The notes beneath the pieces were generated by a model. The model was not told where the DNA came from, made no database searches, and worked only from the letters and a program-made list of their open reading frames with translations. A DNA stretch of 64,000 nt from Mucilaginibacter arboris (GTDB taxonomy: Bacteria > Bacteroidota > Bacteroidia > Sphingobacteriales > Sphingobacteriaceae), in the NCBI RefSeq assembly GCF_009754915.1, contig NZ_WPIK01000006.1, positions 62,001 to 126,000 of the forward strand, read 5' to 3'. The translations under genes were made by a program, and so were the position numbers. Below, one piece after another: positions 8,960-18,227 of this stretch. Each line of letters opens with the position of its first letter. The stretch's first letter is position 1.

Positions 8960-10468
8960 ATGAAAAAAATATATATCTTATTTGCAATTGCAGCCATTAC
9001 TTTAGGTTCTTGCAAAAAAGGACTTGACCCCCAGCTTTATGGTTCCTTGTCAACCACAACTTATCCTAAAACGGAAGCAGACTTTGCTACTTATGTAGCC
9101 GAGGTTTACAAACCATTTCAGTCGAAATGGGGCTACAACGACCCGGCTGGTTACGAAAATGACTGGTTTAGCCCGGAATACGGCGATATTATGATGTTTG
9201 ATTATCCTACAGATGTCTGCAATATCTTTACCGGTTATGGCGGTTTTTTTACACAGTTTAGCACTGCACAGTTTACCTTCTTACAAAATCAGGGAACCGG
9301 AAGCAATCATTTTGAGAAAATACGCTTTGTTACCCGTATCACACAAATTATTGATGACATCAATAAATCAAGCATAAGTGCTGCTTCAAAAGCTACTTAT
9401 ACTGCCGAAGCCAGAATGGCACGTGGCTGGTGCATGTATTTTTTATTGCAACTTTATGGCCCTGTTCCGGTAATTTTGGATCCCGCCAAAATTGGTACTG
9501 ATGCCGAAACTGACCTGACCAGGCCCACAAGAGCGGCATTTTTAGCTTCCATCGTAAGCGACCTTACTTATGCAGCAGCAAATCTGCCCAAAGCTCCTGC
9601 CGATTATGGCAGGTTTAACCAGGCAATTGCTTTAACTGTTTTAATGAGGACTTACATGAATGAAAAGGATTTTGTGAACGCTGAAAAAACAGGCCGCCAG
9701 ATCATGACCATGGGCTACTCGCTTGTTAATGACTATGCAAGTTTGTACAAGGAAGCAACCGAAAGAAATAACGAAACCATGTGGGCAATATCCTGCGTTC
9801 CGGATCAGGACGGCAGTGAGAACCATGCCAGCTTTAACCCCTGGGATTTTTATACTTATCCTAAAGATTATCCCGGAAACAAAGTACAAAGTTCGTTTGC
9901 AGGCGGAGATGCGCCATTTTCTGCTACCTGGAGTTTTTACAACTCTTTTGATGCCAATGATAAAAGAAGAAGTTTGTTAATTGCCAGCTATACCAACAAA
10001 AGCGGTATAGTTAAAACGCAGGCAAACGGATTAGCAGGCCCTGTAATTGCTAAATATCCCGATTTAGGTGGCTCAACCATAAATGCTTATCAAGGCAATG
10101 ATATTCCTAAAGCGCGTTTGGGCGATGTGATGTTACTGTTGGCCGAAGCGATCAACCAAAACAGCGGGCCAACTGCTGAAGCGATCGGATTAGTCAACCA
10201 GGTGCGTTTAGCGCATGGCGGAACTACTTTAGGTAATATGCCTGCCTCAGCCACAGCAGATAAAGCTTCTTTTGACAATTGGATTTTGAAGGAAGAAGGA
10301 TGGGAAACCTATTTTGAAGGCGAACGAAAAATGGATCTCGTTCGTCACGGGCAGTGGCAATCTGCTTTAGCTACAGTTGGTAAAACGGCCGGCCCTTATT
10401 TATTTCCGGTTCCAACTTATGAGATTACCGCAAGTAAAGGCAAGCTTACACAAACCCCAGGATACTGA
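8960..10468 (+). CDS. SusD/RagB-family glycan-binding lipoprotein
   Basis: The product has 502 residues with a lipoprotein signal (MKKIYILFAIAAITLGSCKK, lipobox LGSC, acylated Cys at about 18). It has SusD features: the TPR-like helical core with ARMARGWCMYFLLQLYGPVP, RPTRAAFLASIVSDL, and the late motif EEGWETYFEGERKMDLVRHGQW. SusD proteins sit on the cell surface as the lid of the SusC barrel and bind the glycan. The gene follows susC by 17 bp, the usual coupled arrangement. I see no SusE/SGBP-type gene after it, so this is the only dedicated glycan-binding lipoprotein evident in the locus. Confidence 0.95.
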   Translation: MKKIYILFAIAAITLGSCKKGLDPQLYGSLSTTTYPKTEADFATYVAEVYKPFQSKWGYNDPAGYENDWFSPEYGDIMMFDYPTDVCNIFTGYGGFFTQFSTAQFTFLQNQGTGSNHFEKIRFVTRITQIIDDINKSSISAASKATYTAEARMARGWCMYFLLQLYGPVPVILDPAKIGTDAETDLTRPTRAAFLASIVSDLTYAAANLPKAPADYGRFNQAIALTVLMRTYMNEKDFVNAEKTGRQIMTMGYSLVNDYASLYKEATERNNETMWAISCVPDQDGSENHASFNPWDFYTYPKDYPGNKVQSSFAGGDAPFSATWSFYNSFDANDKRRSLLIASYTNKSGIVKTQANGLAGPVIAKYPDLGGSTINAYQGNDIPKARLGDVMLLLAEAINQNSGPTAEAIGLVNQVRLAHGGTTLGNMPASATADKASFDNWILKEEGWETYFEGERKMDLVRHGQWQSALATVGKTAGPYLFPVPTYEITASKGKLTQTPGY

Positions 10469-10470
10469 TT

Positions 10471-10495
10471 ATACTGTTTTTATCACCTAAAAATT
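10471..10495 (+). repeat. Single variant copy of the interspersed repeat
   Basis: The sequence ATACTGTTTTTATCACC followed by TAAAAATT matches the 24-nt consensus, with the core in its CTGTTTTTA form. It starts 2 bp after the susD stop and abuts the terminator-like hairpin. Confidence 0.5.
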
Positions 10496-10514
10496 GGGAA
10501 GGAAAATCCTTCCC
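10496..10514 (+). terminator. Hairpin after susD, possible attenuator or terminator
   Basis: GGGAAGGA, loop AAA, TCCTTCCC forms a perfect 8-bp stem 27 bp after the susD stop and just before the GH53 gene. The downstream sequence GATCTTTAGAT is only weakly T-rich. It could act as a partial terminator lowering enzyme expression relative to susCD, or as an mRNA stabiliser; the sequence does not decide. Confidence 0.5.
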
Positions 10515-10536
10515 GATCTTTAGATAATTACTGCTC

Positions 10537-11592
10537 ATGAAAAATACAATCAGTTTGCTTTCTATTTTGGTGTGCTGTTTTTGGGGATGTAAAAAAGATA
10601 CACCTGCCACTACCACAACGGCTACAACCACCACCACGACTGGCAGCACAGGCACAACCACTTCCACTTTTTTTGCCAAAGGGGCTGATGTAAGCTGGCT
10701 GACACAAATGGAAGCGTCCAACTATAAATTTTACAATAGCAGCGGAACCCAGCAGGATTGTATGCAGCTATTGAAAGATAAAGGCATGAACGCGATCAGG
10801 CTAAGGGTTTGGGTTAATCCAACAGATGGCTGGTGCAATACGGCCGATCTGGTCGTAAAAGCAAAAAGGGCTTCAGCCTTAGGAATGAAAATCATGATCG
10901 ACTTTCATTACAGCGATTCCTGGGCTGATCCAAGCAAACAAACAAAACCTGCTGCCTGGGTAAATCTCGATTTTAATACTTTGATTACTACCGTTCATGA
11001 TTATACGCAATCAGTTATGAATACTTTAAAAGCTAATAATATTACTCCTGATTGGGTTCAAGTTGGTAATGAAACCAACGATGGTATGCTTTGGGAAAAC
11101 GGAAGAGCATCAACCAATATGGCAAACTTTGCCAAATTAGTTTCTGCAGGATATCAGGCTGTAAAAGAAGTAAGCAGCACAACTCAGGTAATCGTTCACA
11201 TTTCAAATGGTTATGATAATAGTTTATTCAGATGGATGTTTGACGGATTAAAAAGCAACGGCGCAAAATGGGATATTATCGGCATGTCGCTCTATCCTAC
11301 TGCAAGTAACTGGCAAACTTATAATACGCAATGCCTTACGAATATGAATGATATGGTTTCCCGTTATAGTACGCCGGTAATGATTTGCGAAGTGGGATTT
11401 GCTGCTTCCGATGCTACAACAGCCAAAGCGTTTTTAACAGATTTGATCAGCAAAACAAAATCAATCAGCAACGGAAATGGTTTAGGCGTATTTTATTGGG
11501 AACCAGAAGCATACAATTGGATGAATTACGGATTAGGCGCTTTTGATCAATCAGGAAAACCGACTGTTGCGTTAGATGCTTTTGCTAATTAA
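10537..11592 (+). CDS. GH53 endo-beta-1,4-galactanase, lipoprotein
   Basis: The 351-residue enzyme cleaves beta-1,4-galactan, the side chain of rhamnogalacturonan I. The signal peptide ends in FWGC, a lipobox, so it is probably surface-anchored. A Thr-rich linker (about 22-44) leads to the GH53 TIM barrel, with GADVSWL, NAIRLRVWVNP and MIDFHYSDSWADP. The acid/base Glu is E179 in VGNETNDGMLW and the nucleophile is E285 in MICEVGFAA; both are present. The length is close to the usual bacterial GH53 catalytic domain. It is the first enzyme after susCD, as expected for the surface endo-enzyme that produces oligosaccharides for SusCD import. Confidence 0.92.
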   Translation: MKNTISLLSILVCCFWGCKKDTPATTTTATTTTTTGSTGTTTSTFFAKGADVSWLTQMEASNYKFYNSSGTQQDCMQLLKDKGMNAIRLRVWVNPTDGWCNTADLVVKAKRASALGMKIMIDFHYSDSWADPSKQTKPAAWVNLDFNTLITTVHDYTQSVMNTLKANNITPDWVQVGNETNDGMLWENGRASTNMANFAKLVSAGYQAVKEVSSTTQVIVHISNGYDNSLFRWMFDGLKSNGAKWDIIGMSLYPTASNWQTYNTQCLTNMNDMVSRYSTPVMICEVGFAASDATTAKAFLTDLISKTKSISNGNGLGVFYWEPEAYNWMNYGLGAFDQSGKPTVALDAFAN

Positions 11593-11596
11593 TACG

Positions 11597-11674
11597 ATGC
11601 TTCTTTTATCGGCTAAAAATCTTCATAATCCAGGTGAAACCGGAACAATGATTTTTAGCCGGTAAAAGAAGCAT
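11597..11674. repeat. Near-perfect inverted pair of the full interspersed repeat
   Basis: This is the clearest example of the family. The left arm is ATGCTTCTTTTATCGGC plus TAAAAATC (11597-11621) and the right arm is its inverse with a single substitution (GATTTTTAGCC at 11650, then GGTAAAAGAAGCAT to 11674). The arms are about 25 bp with a loop of about 28 nt. It begins 4 bp after the GH53 stop and ends 42 bp before the next start, so transcripts of the operon would contain the hairpin. Confidence 0.75.
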
Positions 11675-11716
11675 TGGTTTAAAATAACCAATACCGCCTA
11701 AAATTTAAAAAAGGGA

Positions 11717-14320
11717 ATGAGCATAACGAAGACCACGATCAACAGGATTATTATAGGTGCATTTTTTTGTCTGTTCAGCATTAATCAGGCAAGTATCGCG
11801 CAGCAAAGCAAAAATAAACCTTTAACTTATATTGATAAAAACGGCCGCTGGAGATGGACGAAAGGAAACGAAGAAATTTATCTTTTCGGGGTAAACTACA
11901 CGGTTCCGTTTGCTTATGGTTATCGTTCTGTTAAAGCTTTGAACATCGATCTTGAAAAAGAAATTGATCAGGATGTTTATCATTTGGCAAGAATGGGAGC
12001 AGATGCTTTCCGCGTACATATCTGGGATACGGAGATAACAGATACCGCCGGAAACCTGCTGCAAAACGAACACTTAAAGTTATTTGATTATTTAATCTCA
12101 AAATTAAAAGAGCGAAATATTAAGATCATCATTACACCAATTGCTTTCTGGGGAAATGGTTATCCGGAGCGGGATGAACATACGGCTGGATTTTCATCAA
12201 AATATAATAAAGGACAGGCAACGGTAAATGAAAATGCAATCAAGGCGCAGGAAAATTACCTGAAACAATTATTGCAGCACGTAAACCCTTATACAAAGCT
12301 GAACTACCGGGACGAACCGGATATTATTGCTGCCGAATTAAATAACGAGCCAAGCCACAGTGGACCGAAAAGTGGCGTTACTGCTTACATTAACCGTTTA
12401 GCTGCTGCTGCCCGAAGCATTGGCTGGCAAAAGCCTTTGTTTTATAACATCAGCCAGTCGCCTTATTATGCTGATGCGGTTGCCAAATCAACTGTAAATG
12501 GTTTTAGTTTCCAATGGTATCCAACAGGATTAGTTGCCGGCCACGAACAAAAAGGGAATTTTCTTCCTAATGTTGACCGCTATACGATCCCTTACGATAC
12601 TATCCCGGAATTTAAGAACAAGGCGAAGATGGTTTACGAATTTGATGCAGCAGATTTATTGCAATCAAATATGTATCCTGCTGTTGCCAAAAGTTTTAAG
12701 CTTGCTGGTTTTCAATGGGTAACACAATTCGCTTACGATCCTTTGGCTACGGCTTATGCTAATACAGAGTATCAAACGCATTTTCTTAACCTGGCTTATA
12801 CACCGGCAAAAGCAATCAGTTTTTTAATTGCCAACCGCGTTTTTCATTTGCTTCCGCGAAATAAAAATTACGGAACTTATCCGGCAGACAGCACTTTTGA
12901 TGTTTATCGCGTAAGTTACCAGAATTCTTTAAGTGAGATGAACACAACGAAGGAATTTTACTATTCCGGCAGCACTTCTACTGCTCCGTTTGATGCCAAA
13001 AAACTGGAACACGTGGCTGGCGTTGGAAGTTCTGCTCTGATTAAATATCCTGGTTACGGCGCTTATTTTTTAGATAAATTGGAAAACGGCGTTTGGCGAT
13101 TGGAAGTGATGCCGGATGCAATTACGATAAGAGATCCGTTTGAAAGGCCTTCGCCATCTCGCGAAGTTGTTCATTTGCAATGGTCGGCGCAGCCCATGCA
13201 GATCAGCTTAAACGATATCGGCAACGATTTCAATATTAAAGCTGTTAATGATGGCAACAGTTATCAAACAACTGCAAAAGACGGTTCTTTCAACATAAAA
13301 CCCGGAACTTACTTACTAACTAAAAAAGGCAAAAACACCAATAATTTGCCGGTAAAAACAGTATTCGGAACGATTGGACTAAATGAGTTTGTTGCAGCAA
13401 AATCACATGATGATAAACCTTATTTAGAACATCAGCCATTTACAGAAGTAAGCGCAGGAAAAGCTTTAACAATTACCGGAAAAGCAATCAATTTAAACGA
13501 CAGCGATAAAGTTATTTTAGTAGTAAACCGAGCTTTTGGTGCGCCTTTAACGCTTGCCATGGAAAGAACAACGCCATACGATTTTAAGGCTGTAATTCCG
13601 GAAGCGAGCGTAGCTCCGGGCATATTAACTTATCGCTTGCTCGTCCAAACTCCTGATAAAAAGTATCTTGCTTTTCCTGGAAATCATTCCGGCGATCCTT
13701 TTTCCTGGGATTATTTGAATACGGATTATTGGCAAACTTTTGTTGCTGCCCCCGAGGGAAATTTAACTTTGTTTAACACCACTACCGACCGGACAAATGC
13801 TAATCCTTATTTCCCTGGTTTTGGCCGGAACGGAGGGATCAGGTTTATTGCCGGGGAAGAAACCGGGCAACTAACATTGAACATGTCGATGCCAAAACCG
13901 CAAGTTAACCAGGCAATGGGCATGCAGTTATTTGTGGGCGATAAATTACAAGGCCGAAAAACAGAGCTTGCTTCTTTTACCAGGATAATTGTCCGGGCGA
14001 GAAAAACAGCAGGTTTGGCAGTTCCGTTAAGAATAGCGCTCATCAACAAAAATGCGCAATCTTATGCTGCTTATGTTGATTTAAGCAGTGATTTCAAAAA
14101 TATAGAGATTCCTTTAACTGCTTTTAAGCCCGATTCCAGCCTGCTCTTGCCACGGCCTTATCCCGGGTTTATGCCGCTTTGGTTTAAGGCAAGCTCTTTT
14201 AACAGCTTAAATATCAGCAATACGGATAAGCTGGAAATCACAATCAATACTGGAACACTTCCGCAGAAAAACAACGAACCCTTAACTATCGAAGTAGAAA
14301 AGGTTTGGTTGCAGCAATAA
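11717..14320 (+). CDS. Secreted clan GH-A glycoside hydrolase, family unassigned (possible beta-galactosidase)
   Basis: The 867-residue protein has a signal peptide (to about residue 29, SIAQQ). The N-terminal half is a TIM barrel of clan GH-A type. MGADAFRVHIWD and IKIIITPIAFWGNGYP form early strands, E211 in AAELNNEPSHSG is the predicted acid/base after an Asn, and E308 in KMVYEFDAADL is the predicted nucleophile. The C-terminal half looks like beta-sandwich modules (about 440-867), possibly carbohydrate-binding. I do not recognise the family with certainty. GH147 (pectic-galactan beta-galactosidase) or a GH5-like group are candidates given the galactan context, but this is a guess from context. 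It lies in the operon between two GH53 genes. Confidence 0.7.
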   Translation: MSITKTTINRIIIGAFFCLFSINQASIAQQSKNKPLTYIDKNGRWRWTKGNEEIYLFGVNYTVPFAYGYRSVKALNIDLEKEIDQDVYHLARMGADAFRVHIWDTEITDTAGNLLQNEHLKLFDYLISKLKERNIKIIITPIAFWGNGYPERDEHTAGFSSKYNKGQATVNENAIKAQENYLKQLLQHVNPYTKLNYRDEPDIIAAELNNEPSHSGPKSGVTAYINRLAAAARSIGWQKPLFYNISQSPYYADAVAKSTVNGFSFQWYPTGLVAGHEQKGNFLPNVDRYTIPYDTIPEFKNKAKMVYEFDAADLLQSNMYPAVAKSFKLAGFQWVTQFAYDPLATAYANTEYQTHFLNLAYTPAKAISFLIANRVFHLLPRNKNYGTYPADSTFDVYRVSYQNSLSEMNTTKEFYYSGSTSTAPFDAKKLEHVAGVGSSALIKYPGYGAYFLDKLENGVWRLEVMPDAITIRDPFERPSPSREVVHLQWSAQPMQISLNDIGNDFNIKAVNDGNSYQTTAKDGSFNIKPGTYLLTKKGKNTNNLPVKTVFGTIGLNEFVAAKSHDDKPYLEHQPFTEVSAGKALTITGKAINLNDSDKVILVVNRAFGAPLTLAMERTTPYDFKAVIPEASVAPGILTYRLLVQTPDKKYLAFPGNHSGDPFSWDYLNTDYWQTFVAAPEGNLTLFNTTTDRTNANPYFPGFGRNGGIRFIAGEETGQLTLNMSMPKPQVNQAMGMQLFVGDKLQGRKTELASFTRIIVRARKTAGLAVPLRIALINKNAQSYAAYVDLSSDFKNIEIPLTAFKPDSSLLLPRPYPGFMPLWFKASSFNSLNISNTDKLEITINTGTLPQKNNEPLTIEVEKVWLQQ
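13970..13979 (+). repeat. Coding copy of the GCTTCTTTTA core
   Basis: An exact decamer within the clan GH-A gene, read as ELASFTRI. It has no extended match and is listed because it belongs to the interspersed family. Confidence 0.4.
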
Positions 14321-14354
14321 GATTGGCCGAAACAGATGTGTTAAGAATCAAATT

Positions 14355-15752
14355 ATGATCATGAAAAAATTAGTTTTAATAGGAATACTGTTTTTATCGA
14401 CCTTTTTTTTGGCTTCGGCTCAAAATAAAATCGATACTTCTGCAGCAACAGAAATTGTGGTAATGCCTTATCAAACTACCATAATTGCAGATGGCAAAGC
14501 TAAAGCGTTAATTGTAATTAGCGTAATTGATAAACAAGGAAATGCAGTTACCAATGCTTCCAATACCATCGAATTAAGTGTTTCGGGAGATGCAGCACTG
14601 CTTTTTGCTGATCAAAAATCCAGTCGAAATTCTACTCCTGCAAAAACTCTGACCGGGAAATTATCACAAGGGAAATTAAACGTTTATGTACAATCGGGAA
14701 GGGATACCAGCCTGATCAAATTTCAGGCAAAAGGCGAAAAGCTGATTACCGGATCAACAGAAATCCGTACGGTACAACCCGGAATACCGCATCCGGTAAC
14801 AACAGTAGCGCCAATTGCAGGTAATGCCAAATTCGGGCAAAAAATATTAGGCGCTGATATTTCTTTTCTACCACAATTGGAAGCGCGCGGAATGAAGTTT
14901 TACAACGAGAACGGCAAGCAGGAAGATGTTTTGAAAATTTTGAAAGATCATGGCTTTAACTACATTCGGCTACGGCTTTTTGATCATCCTGAAAATGCAA
15001 AAGGTTATTCGCCAAACAAAGGTTTCTGCGATTTGCCGCATACGCTGGCAATGGCAAAACGTATAAAAGCGGCAGGAATGAAGTTTTTGCTCGACTTCCA
15101 TTATTCTGATACCTGGGCCGATCCGCAACGGCAAGACAAGCCCATCGCCTGGCAAAACCTAAATTTTACAACCCTGAAAGATTCTGTTTTTACTTATACC
15201 AAAAGCGTAATGCAAACTTTGAAGGATCAGGGAACAGAGCCGGATTTGGTACAAGTCGGAAACGAGATTAACCACGGTATGCTTTGGCCAGACGGCGAAA
15301 TAAACAACCTGGATAGTTTAGCCCAATTCATTTTTTCTGGTATAAAAGCAGTAAAGGCTGTTAGTCCTTCAACACCCATAATGCTGCATATTGCTTTAGG
15401 CGGACAAAATTTGGAAGCGCGCTTTTTTATAGATAATATGTTAAAGCGTAAAGTTCCTTTTGATGTGATCGGCCTTTCTTACTATCCAAAATGGCACGGA
15501 ACTTTAAGCGATCTGAAAATGAATATGGCCGATCTGGCCAAACGTTACCATAAATATGTAATGGTTGCAGAATATTCGCAGCTGAAAGAAGCCGTAAACG
15601 ATATTGCCTTTACTGCTGCCGGCGATAAAGCTTTAGGCAGTTTTATCTGGGAACCTCTAAATACCTGGGAATCCTTTTTCGACAGGAACGGAAAAGCTAA
15701 TTCCTTTTTGCAGGTTTATCCGGCGATAGCCAAAAAATACAACGTTCATTAA
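14355..15752 (+). CDS. Second GH53 endo-beta-1,4-galactanase with N-terminal Ig-like domain
   Basis: The 465-residue enzyme has a signal peptide (to about residue 22, LASAQ), not a lipobox, so it is probably periplasmic or released. Residues about 30-140 form an Ig-like/invasin-type domain (ADGKAKALIVISVIDKQGN). The GH53 barrel follows from GADISFLPQLE, with FLLDFHYSDTWADP, acid/base E304 in VGNEINHGMLW and nucleophile E406 in MVAEYSQL. It is a distinct paralogue of the GH53 at 10537 and may work on imported oligosaccharides, while the lipoprotein acts at the surface; that division is inference. A second ATG at 14361 (MKKLVLIG) is an equally good start. Confidence 0.9.
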   Translation: MIMKKLVLIGILFLSTFFLASAQNKIDTSAATEIVVMPYQTTIIADGKAKALIVISVIDKQGNAVTNASNTIELSVSGDAALLFADQKSSRNSTPAKTLTGKLSQGKLNVYVQSGRDTSLIKFQAKGEKLITGSTEIRTVQPGIPHPVTTVAPIAGNAKFGQKILGADISFLPQLEARGMKFYNENGKQEDVLKILKDHGFNYIRLRLFDHPENAKGYSPNKGFCDLPHTLAMAKRIKAAGMKFLLDFHYSDTWADPQRQDKPIAWQNLNFTTLKDSVFTYTKSVMQTLKDQGTEPDLVQVGNEINHGMLWPDGEINNLDSLAQFIFSGIKAVKAVSPSTPIMLHIALGGQNLEARFFIDNMLKRKVPFDVIGLSYYPKWHGTLSDLKMNMADLAKRYHKYVMVAEYSQLKEAVNDIAFTAAGDKALGSFIWEPLNTWESFFDRNGKANSFLQVYPAIAKKYNVH

Positions 15753-15767
15753 TACTTCTATCTTATA

Positions 15768-18140
15768 ATGAAAAAAACACTGATTTGCCTGCTCTTATCC
15801 GTAACTGCAATTTTTAAAGCTGAAGCACAAAAAACACCATCGGCCACTAATTTTAACCAAGGCTGGCAATTCGTAAAAGATATCGACACTACTAACTCCG
15901 GCACAAAATTAAGTACGATAAAAACAGCATCTGTTGTCTGGGAAAACGTTAGCTTGCCGCATACGCCACAACTGGAACCGGTAAAAAAAGTAAAAGAACA
16001 ATGGCAGGGAACCTGCTTTTACCGCAAATTTTTTACTGTTCCCGCAGCCGATAAAGGCCGGCATATTGCCATTCAGTTTGATGCCGCCATGCACGAAGCA
16101 GATATTTATGTAAACGGAAAACATGTTTTTAAACACATCGGCGGCTATCTTCCTTTTTATATGGATGTTTCTGATGTGGTTAAATACGGTCGGCAAAACT
16201 GCATTTTGGTTAAGTTAAATAATCAGGACAATGCTGCTATTCCTCCCGGAAAACCAATCAAAGATTTGGATTTTAATTACTACGGAGGCTTGTACCGGAA
16301 CGCCTGGCTCATCAAAAAAAATAAATTGTATATCAGCAATTCCGTCCAGGCGCAACGCGAAGCTGGTGGAGGCGTACTTGTCCATGAAGAAGCTGTAAGC
16401 GATAAAAGTGCGAAACTAATCATCAAAACAGATTTGAATAACGATTTTAAGGCGGTAAAAGAAGCATCGGTAAAATTGAGTTTGATTGATGATGCAGGGA
16501 AAACTGTAGCAGCAATCTCTTCTAAAGCGCAGGCAATTCCGGCAGCAGGACACGCCGTTTTTGAGCAGCATCTTACGGTAGAAAATCCAAAGCTGTGGTC
16601 GCCTTCGCATCCGTACTTATATCAACTTAAAATACAAGTGCTGCAAAACGGAAAGGAAATTGATGCAACGGCATTTCAAACCGGGATCAGGACGGTTAAA
16701 TTTGAAAAAGGGGAATTTTACCTTAACGGCGAAAAACTAACAATCGTTGGCACTAACCGGCACCAGGAATATCCGTATATCGGTTATGCTTTGTCTGACA
16801 ATGCCCAGTTTCGCGATGCCTGGAAGATAAAAGATGCGGGTTTTAATTTTGTAAGATGTTCGCATTACCCGCCCTCTCCTGCTTTTCTGGATGCTTGCGA
16901 CCAGTTAGGGATTTTGGTGATGGACGCTACGCCCGGCTGGCAGTTTTTTGGCGGGAAGGAATTCCAGGAAAACAGTTTTCAGAATATCCGGGATATGATC
17001 CGCCGCGACCGCAACCATCCGGCAATTGTTTTATGGGAAGCATCCCTAAATGAAACCAATATGAGCAAAGCTTATATGGATACCGCAAATAAAATTGCCC
17101 ATGAGGAGTTGCCATTTACAGGTGTTTATACTACTGGTTGGATGGATTATGCGTATGATGTGTTTAACCCGGCCCGCCAGCATTTAAAAGCGCCGGATTA
17201 TTGGAAAAAATACAACAAACCCAAGCCATTGTTAATAGCAGAATACGGCGACTGGGAATATTATGCACAAAACGCAGGTTTCAACCAGAAAGAGTACGCA
17301 GGTTTAAAGAGCGAAGAGCGAAATTCAAGGCAAACCAGAGCGGATGGCCAGCAGCGCTTATTGCAGCAGGCGCTTAATTTTCAGGAAGCGCATAACGATA
17401 ACCTGTACGGCCCGGGCTTTGGCGATGTGAACTGGTTAATGTTTGATTATAAGCGCGGTTATGCTGCTGATTTGGAAACATCAGGCATCAGTGATATTTT
17501 TAGGGTTCCTAAATTCAGCTTTTATTTTTATCAAAGTCAGAACGGGCCTGTTGCTGATGTTCATGGTTTTGGAAAGCCCATGCTTTTTATTGCTAATTAC
17601 TGGAACGATCCTGCACAAAAAACAGTAAAAATTTTCAGCAACTGCGATCAGGTAGAACTGTTTTTAAACGGTAAATCTTTAGGCAAACAAAAACCTGATA
17701 CCGGAATGTTTTCTAATAATTTGAAGCATCCGCCTTTTACGTTTCATCCTGCTTCTTTTACCACCGGAAAATTAACAGCAGTTGGTTATTTAAATGGTAA
17801 ACAAGCAGCTACGGCTACACAAGCAACTCCTGTCGGCACGCCTTCTAAAATTGTAATTAAGGCTGATGAAAGCGGTAAAAGCTGGACAGCAGGCAGTAAA
17901 GACGCCTTGTTTTTCTACGCTTATTTAACTGATGAAAACGGAACATTGGTTCCAACCAGTTCAAATAAAGTTAAAATTTCTGTTAAAGGAAATGCGCAAA
18001 TTATGGGTAATGCAATGGTAGATGCAGAAGCCGGAATTGCATCATTTTTACTTCAGGCAGGAGATAAACCAGGCACAGTTGAGATAACGGCAACGGCAGA
18101 TAACTTAAAACCCGGAACACTGATTTATAAAGTGCATTAG
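15768..18140 (+). CDS. GH2 beta-galactosidase
   Basis: The 790-residue protein has a signal peptide (to about 21, KAEAQ), a GH2 jelly-roll sugar-binding domain (about 25-190, ending in YYGGLYRNAWL), an immunoglobulin-like domain, and a TIM barrel with the GH2 motif GTNRHQEYPYIGYALSD and RCSHYPPSPAFLDACDQLG. The acid/base is E429 in WEASLNETNM and the nucleophile is E492 in LLIAEYGDWEYY. The C-terminal part (about 610-790) has DUF4982-like and bacterial Ig-like modules. It should release galactose from galacto-oligosaccharides in the periplasm. The gene starts 15 bp after the second GH53. It carries two exact copies of the interspersed core (16456 and 17751), the first with the extended consensus. 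Confidence 0.9.
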   Translation: MKKTLICLLLSVTAIFKAEAQKTPSATNFNQGWQFVKDIDTTNSGTKLSTIKTASVVWENVSLPHTPQLEPVKKVKEQWQGTCFYRKFFTVPAADKGRHIAIQFDAAMHEADIYVNGKHVFKHIGGYLPFYMDVSDVVKYGRQNCILVKLNNQDNAAIPPGKPIKDLDFNYYGGLYRNAWLIKKNKLYISNSVQAQREAGGGVLVHEEAVSDKSAKLIIKTDLNNDFKAVKEASVKLSLIDDAGKTVAAISSKAQAIPAAGHAVFEQHLTVENPKLWSPSHPYLYQLKIQVLQNGKEIDATAFQTGIRTVKFEKGEFYLNGEKLTIVGTNRHQEYPYIGYALSDNAQFRDAWKIKDAGFNFVRCSHYPPSPAFLDACDQLGILVMDATPGWQFFGGKEFQENSFQNIRDMIRRDRNHPAIVLWEASLNETNMSKAYMDTANKIAHEELPFTGVYTTGWMDYAYDVFNPARQHLKAPDYWKKYNKPKPLLIAEYGDWEYYAQNAGFNQKEYAGLKSEERNSRQTRADGQQRLLQQALNFQEAHNDNLYGPGFGDVNWLMFDYKRGYAADLETSGISDIFRVPKFSFYFYQSQNGPVADVHGFGKPMLFIANYWNDPAQKTVKIFSNCDQVELFLNGKSLGKQKPDTGMFSNNLKHPPFTFHPASFTTGKLTAVGYLNGKQAATATQATPVGTPSKIVIKADESGKSWTAGSKDALFFYAYLTDENGTLVPTSSNKVKISVKGNAQIMGNAMVDAEAGIASFLLQAGDKPGTVEITATADNLKPGTLIYKVH
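16443..16467 (-). repeat. Extended repeat copy inside the GH2 coding sequence
   Basis: On the minus strand this reads ATGCTTCTTTTACCGCC followed by TTAAAATC, matching nearly all of the intergenic consensus while encoding DFKAVKEAS on the plus strand. It is one of the best coding copies. Confidence 0.55.
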
Positions 18141-18227
18141 CTTTAGGTAGTATGTGCGGGCCAGACTAAATGTGCCAACCGTAGTTTGATGGCAAAATGC
18201 AGAAAAGCCCATACTGGTAATATAATT

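Noticed and set aside
10537-10680. Thr-rich run in GH53 as a sign of frameshift
   Set aside because: It is a normal tether between lipid anchor and catalytic domain; the frame is continuous into intact GH53 motifs.
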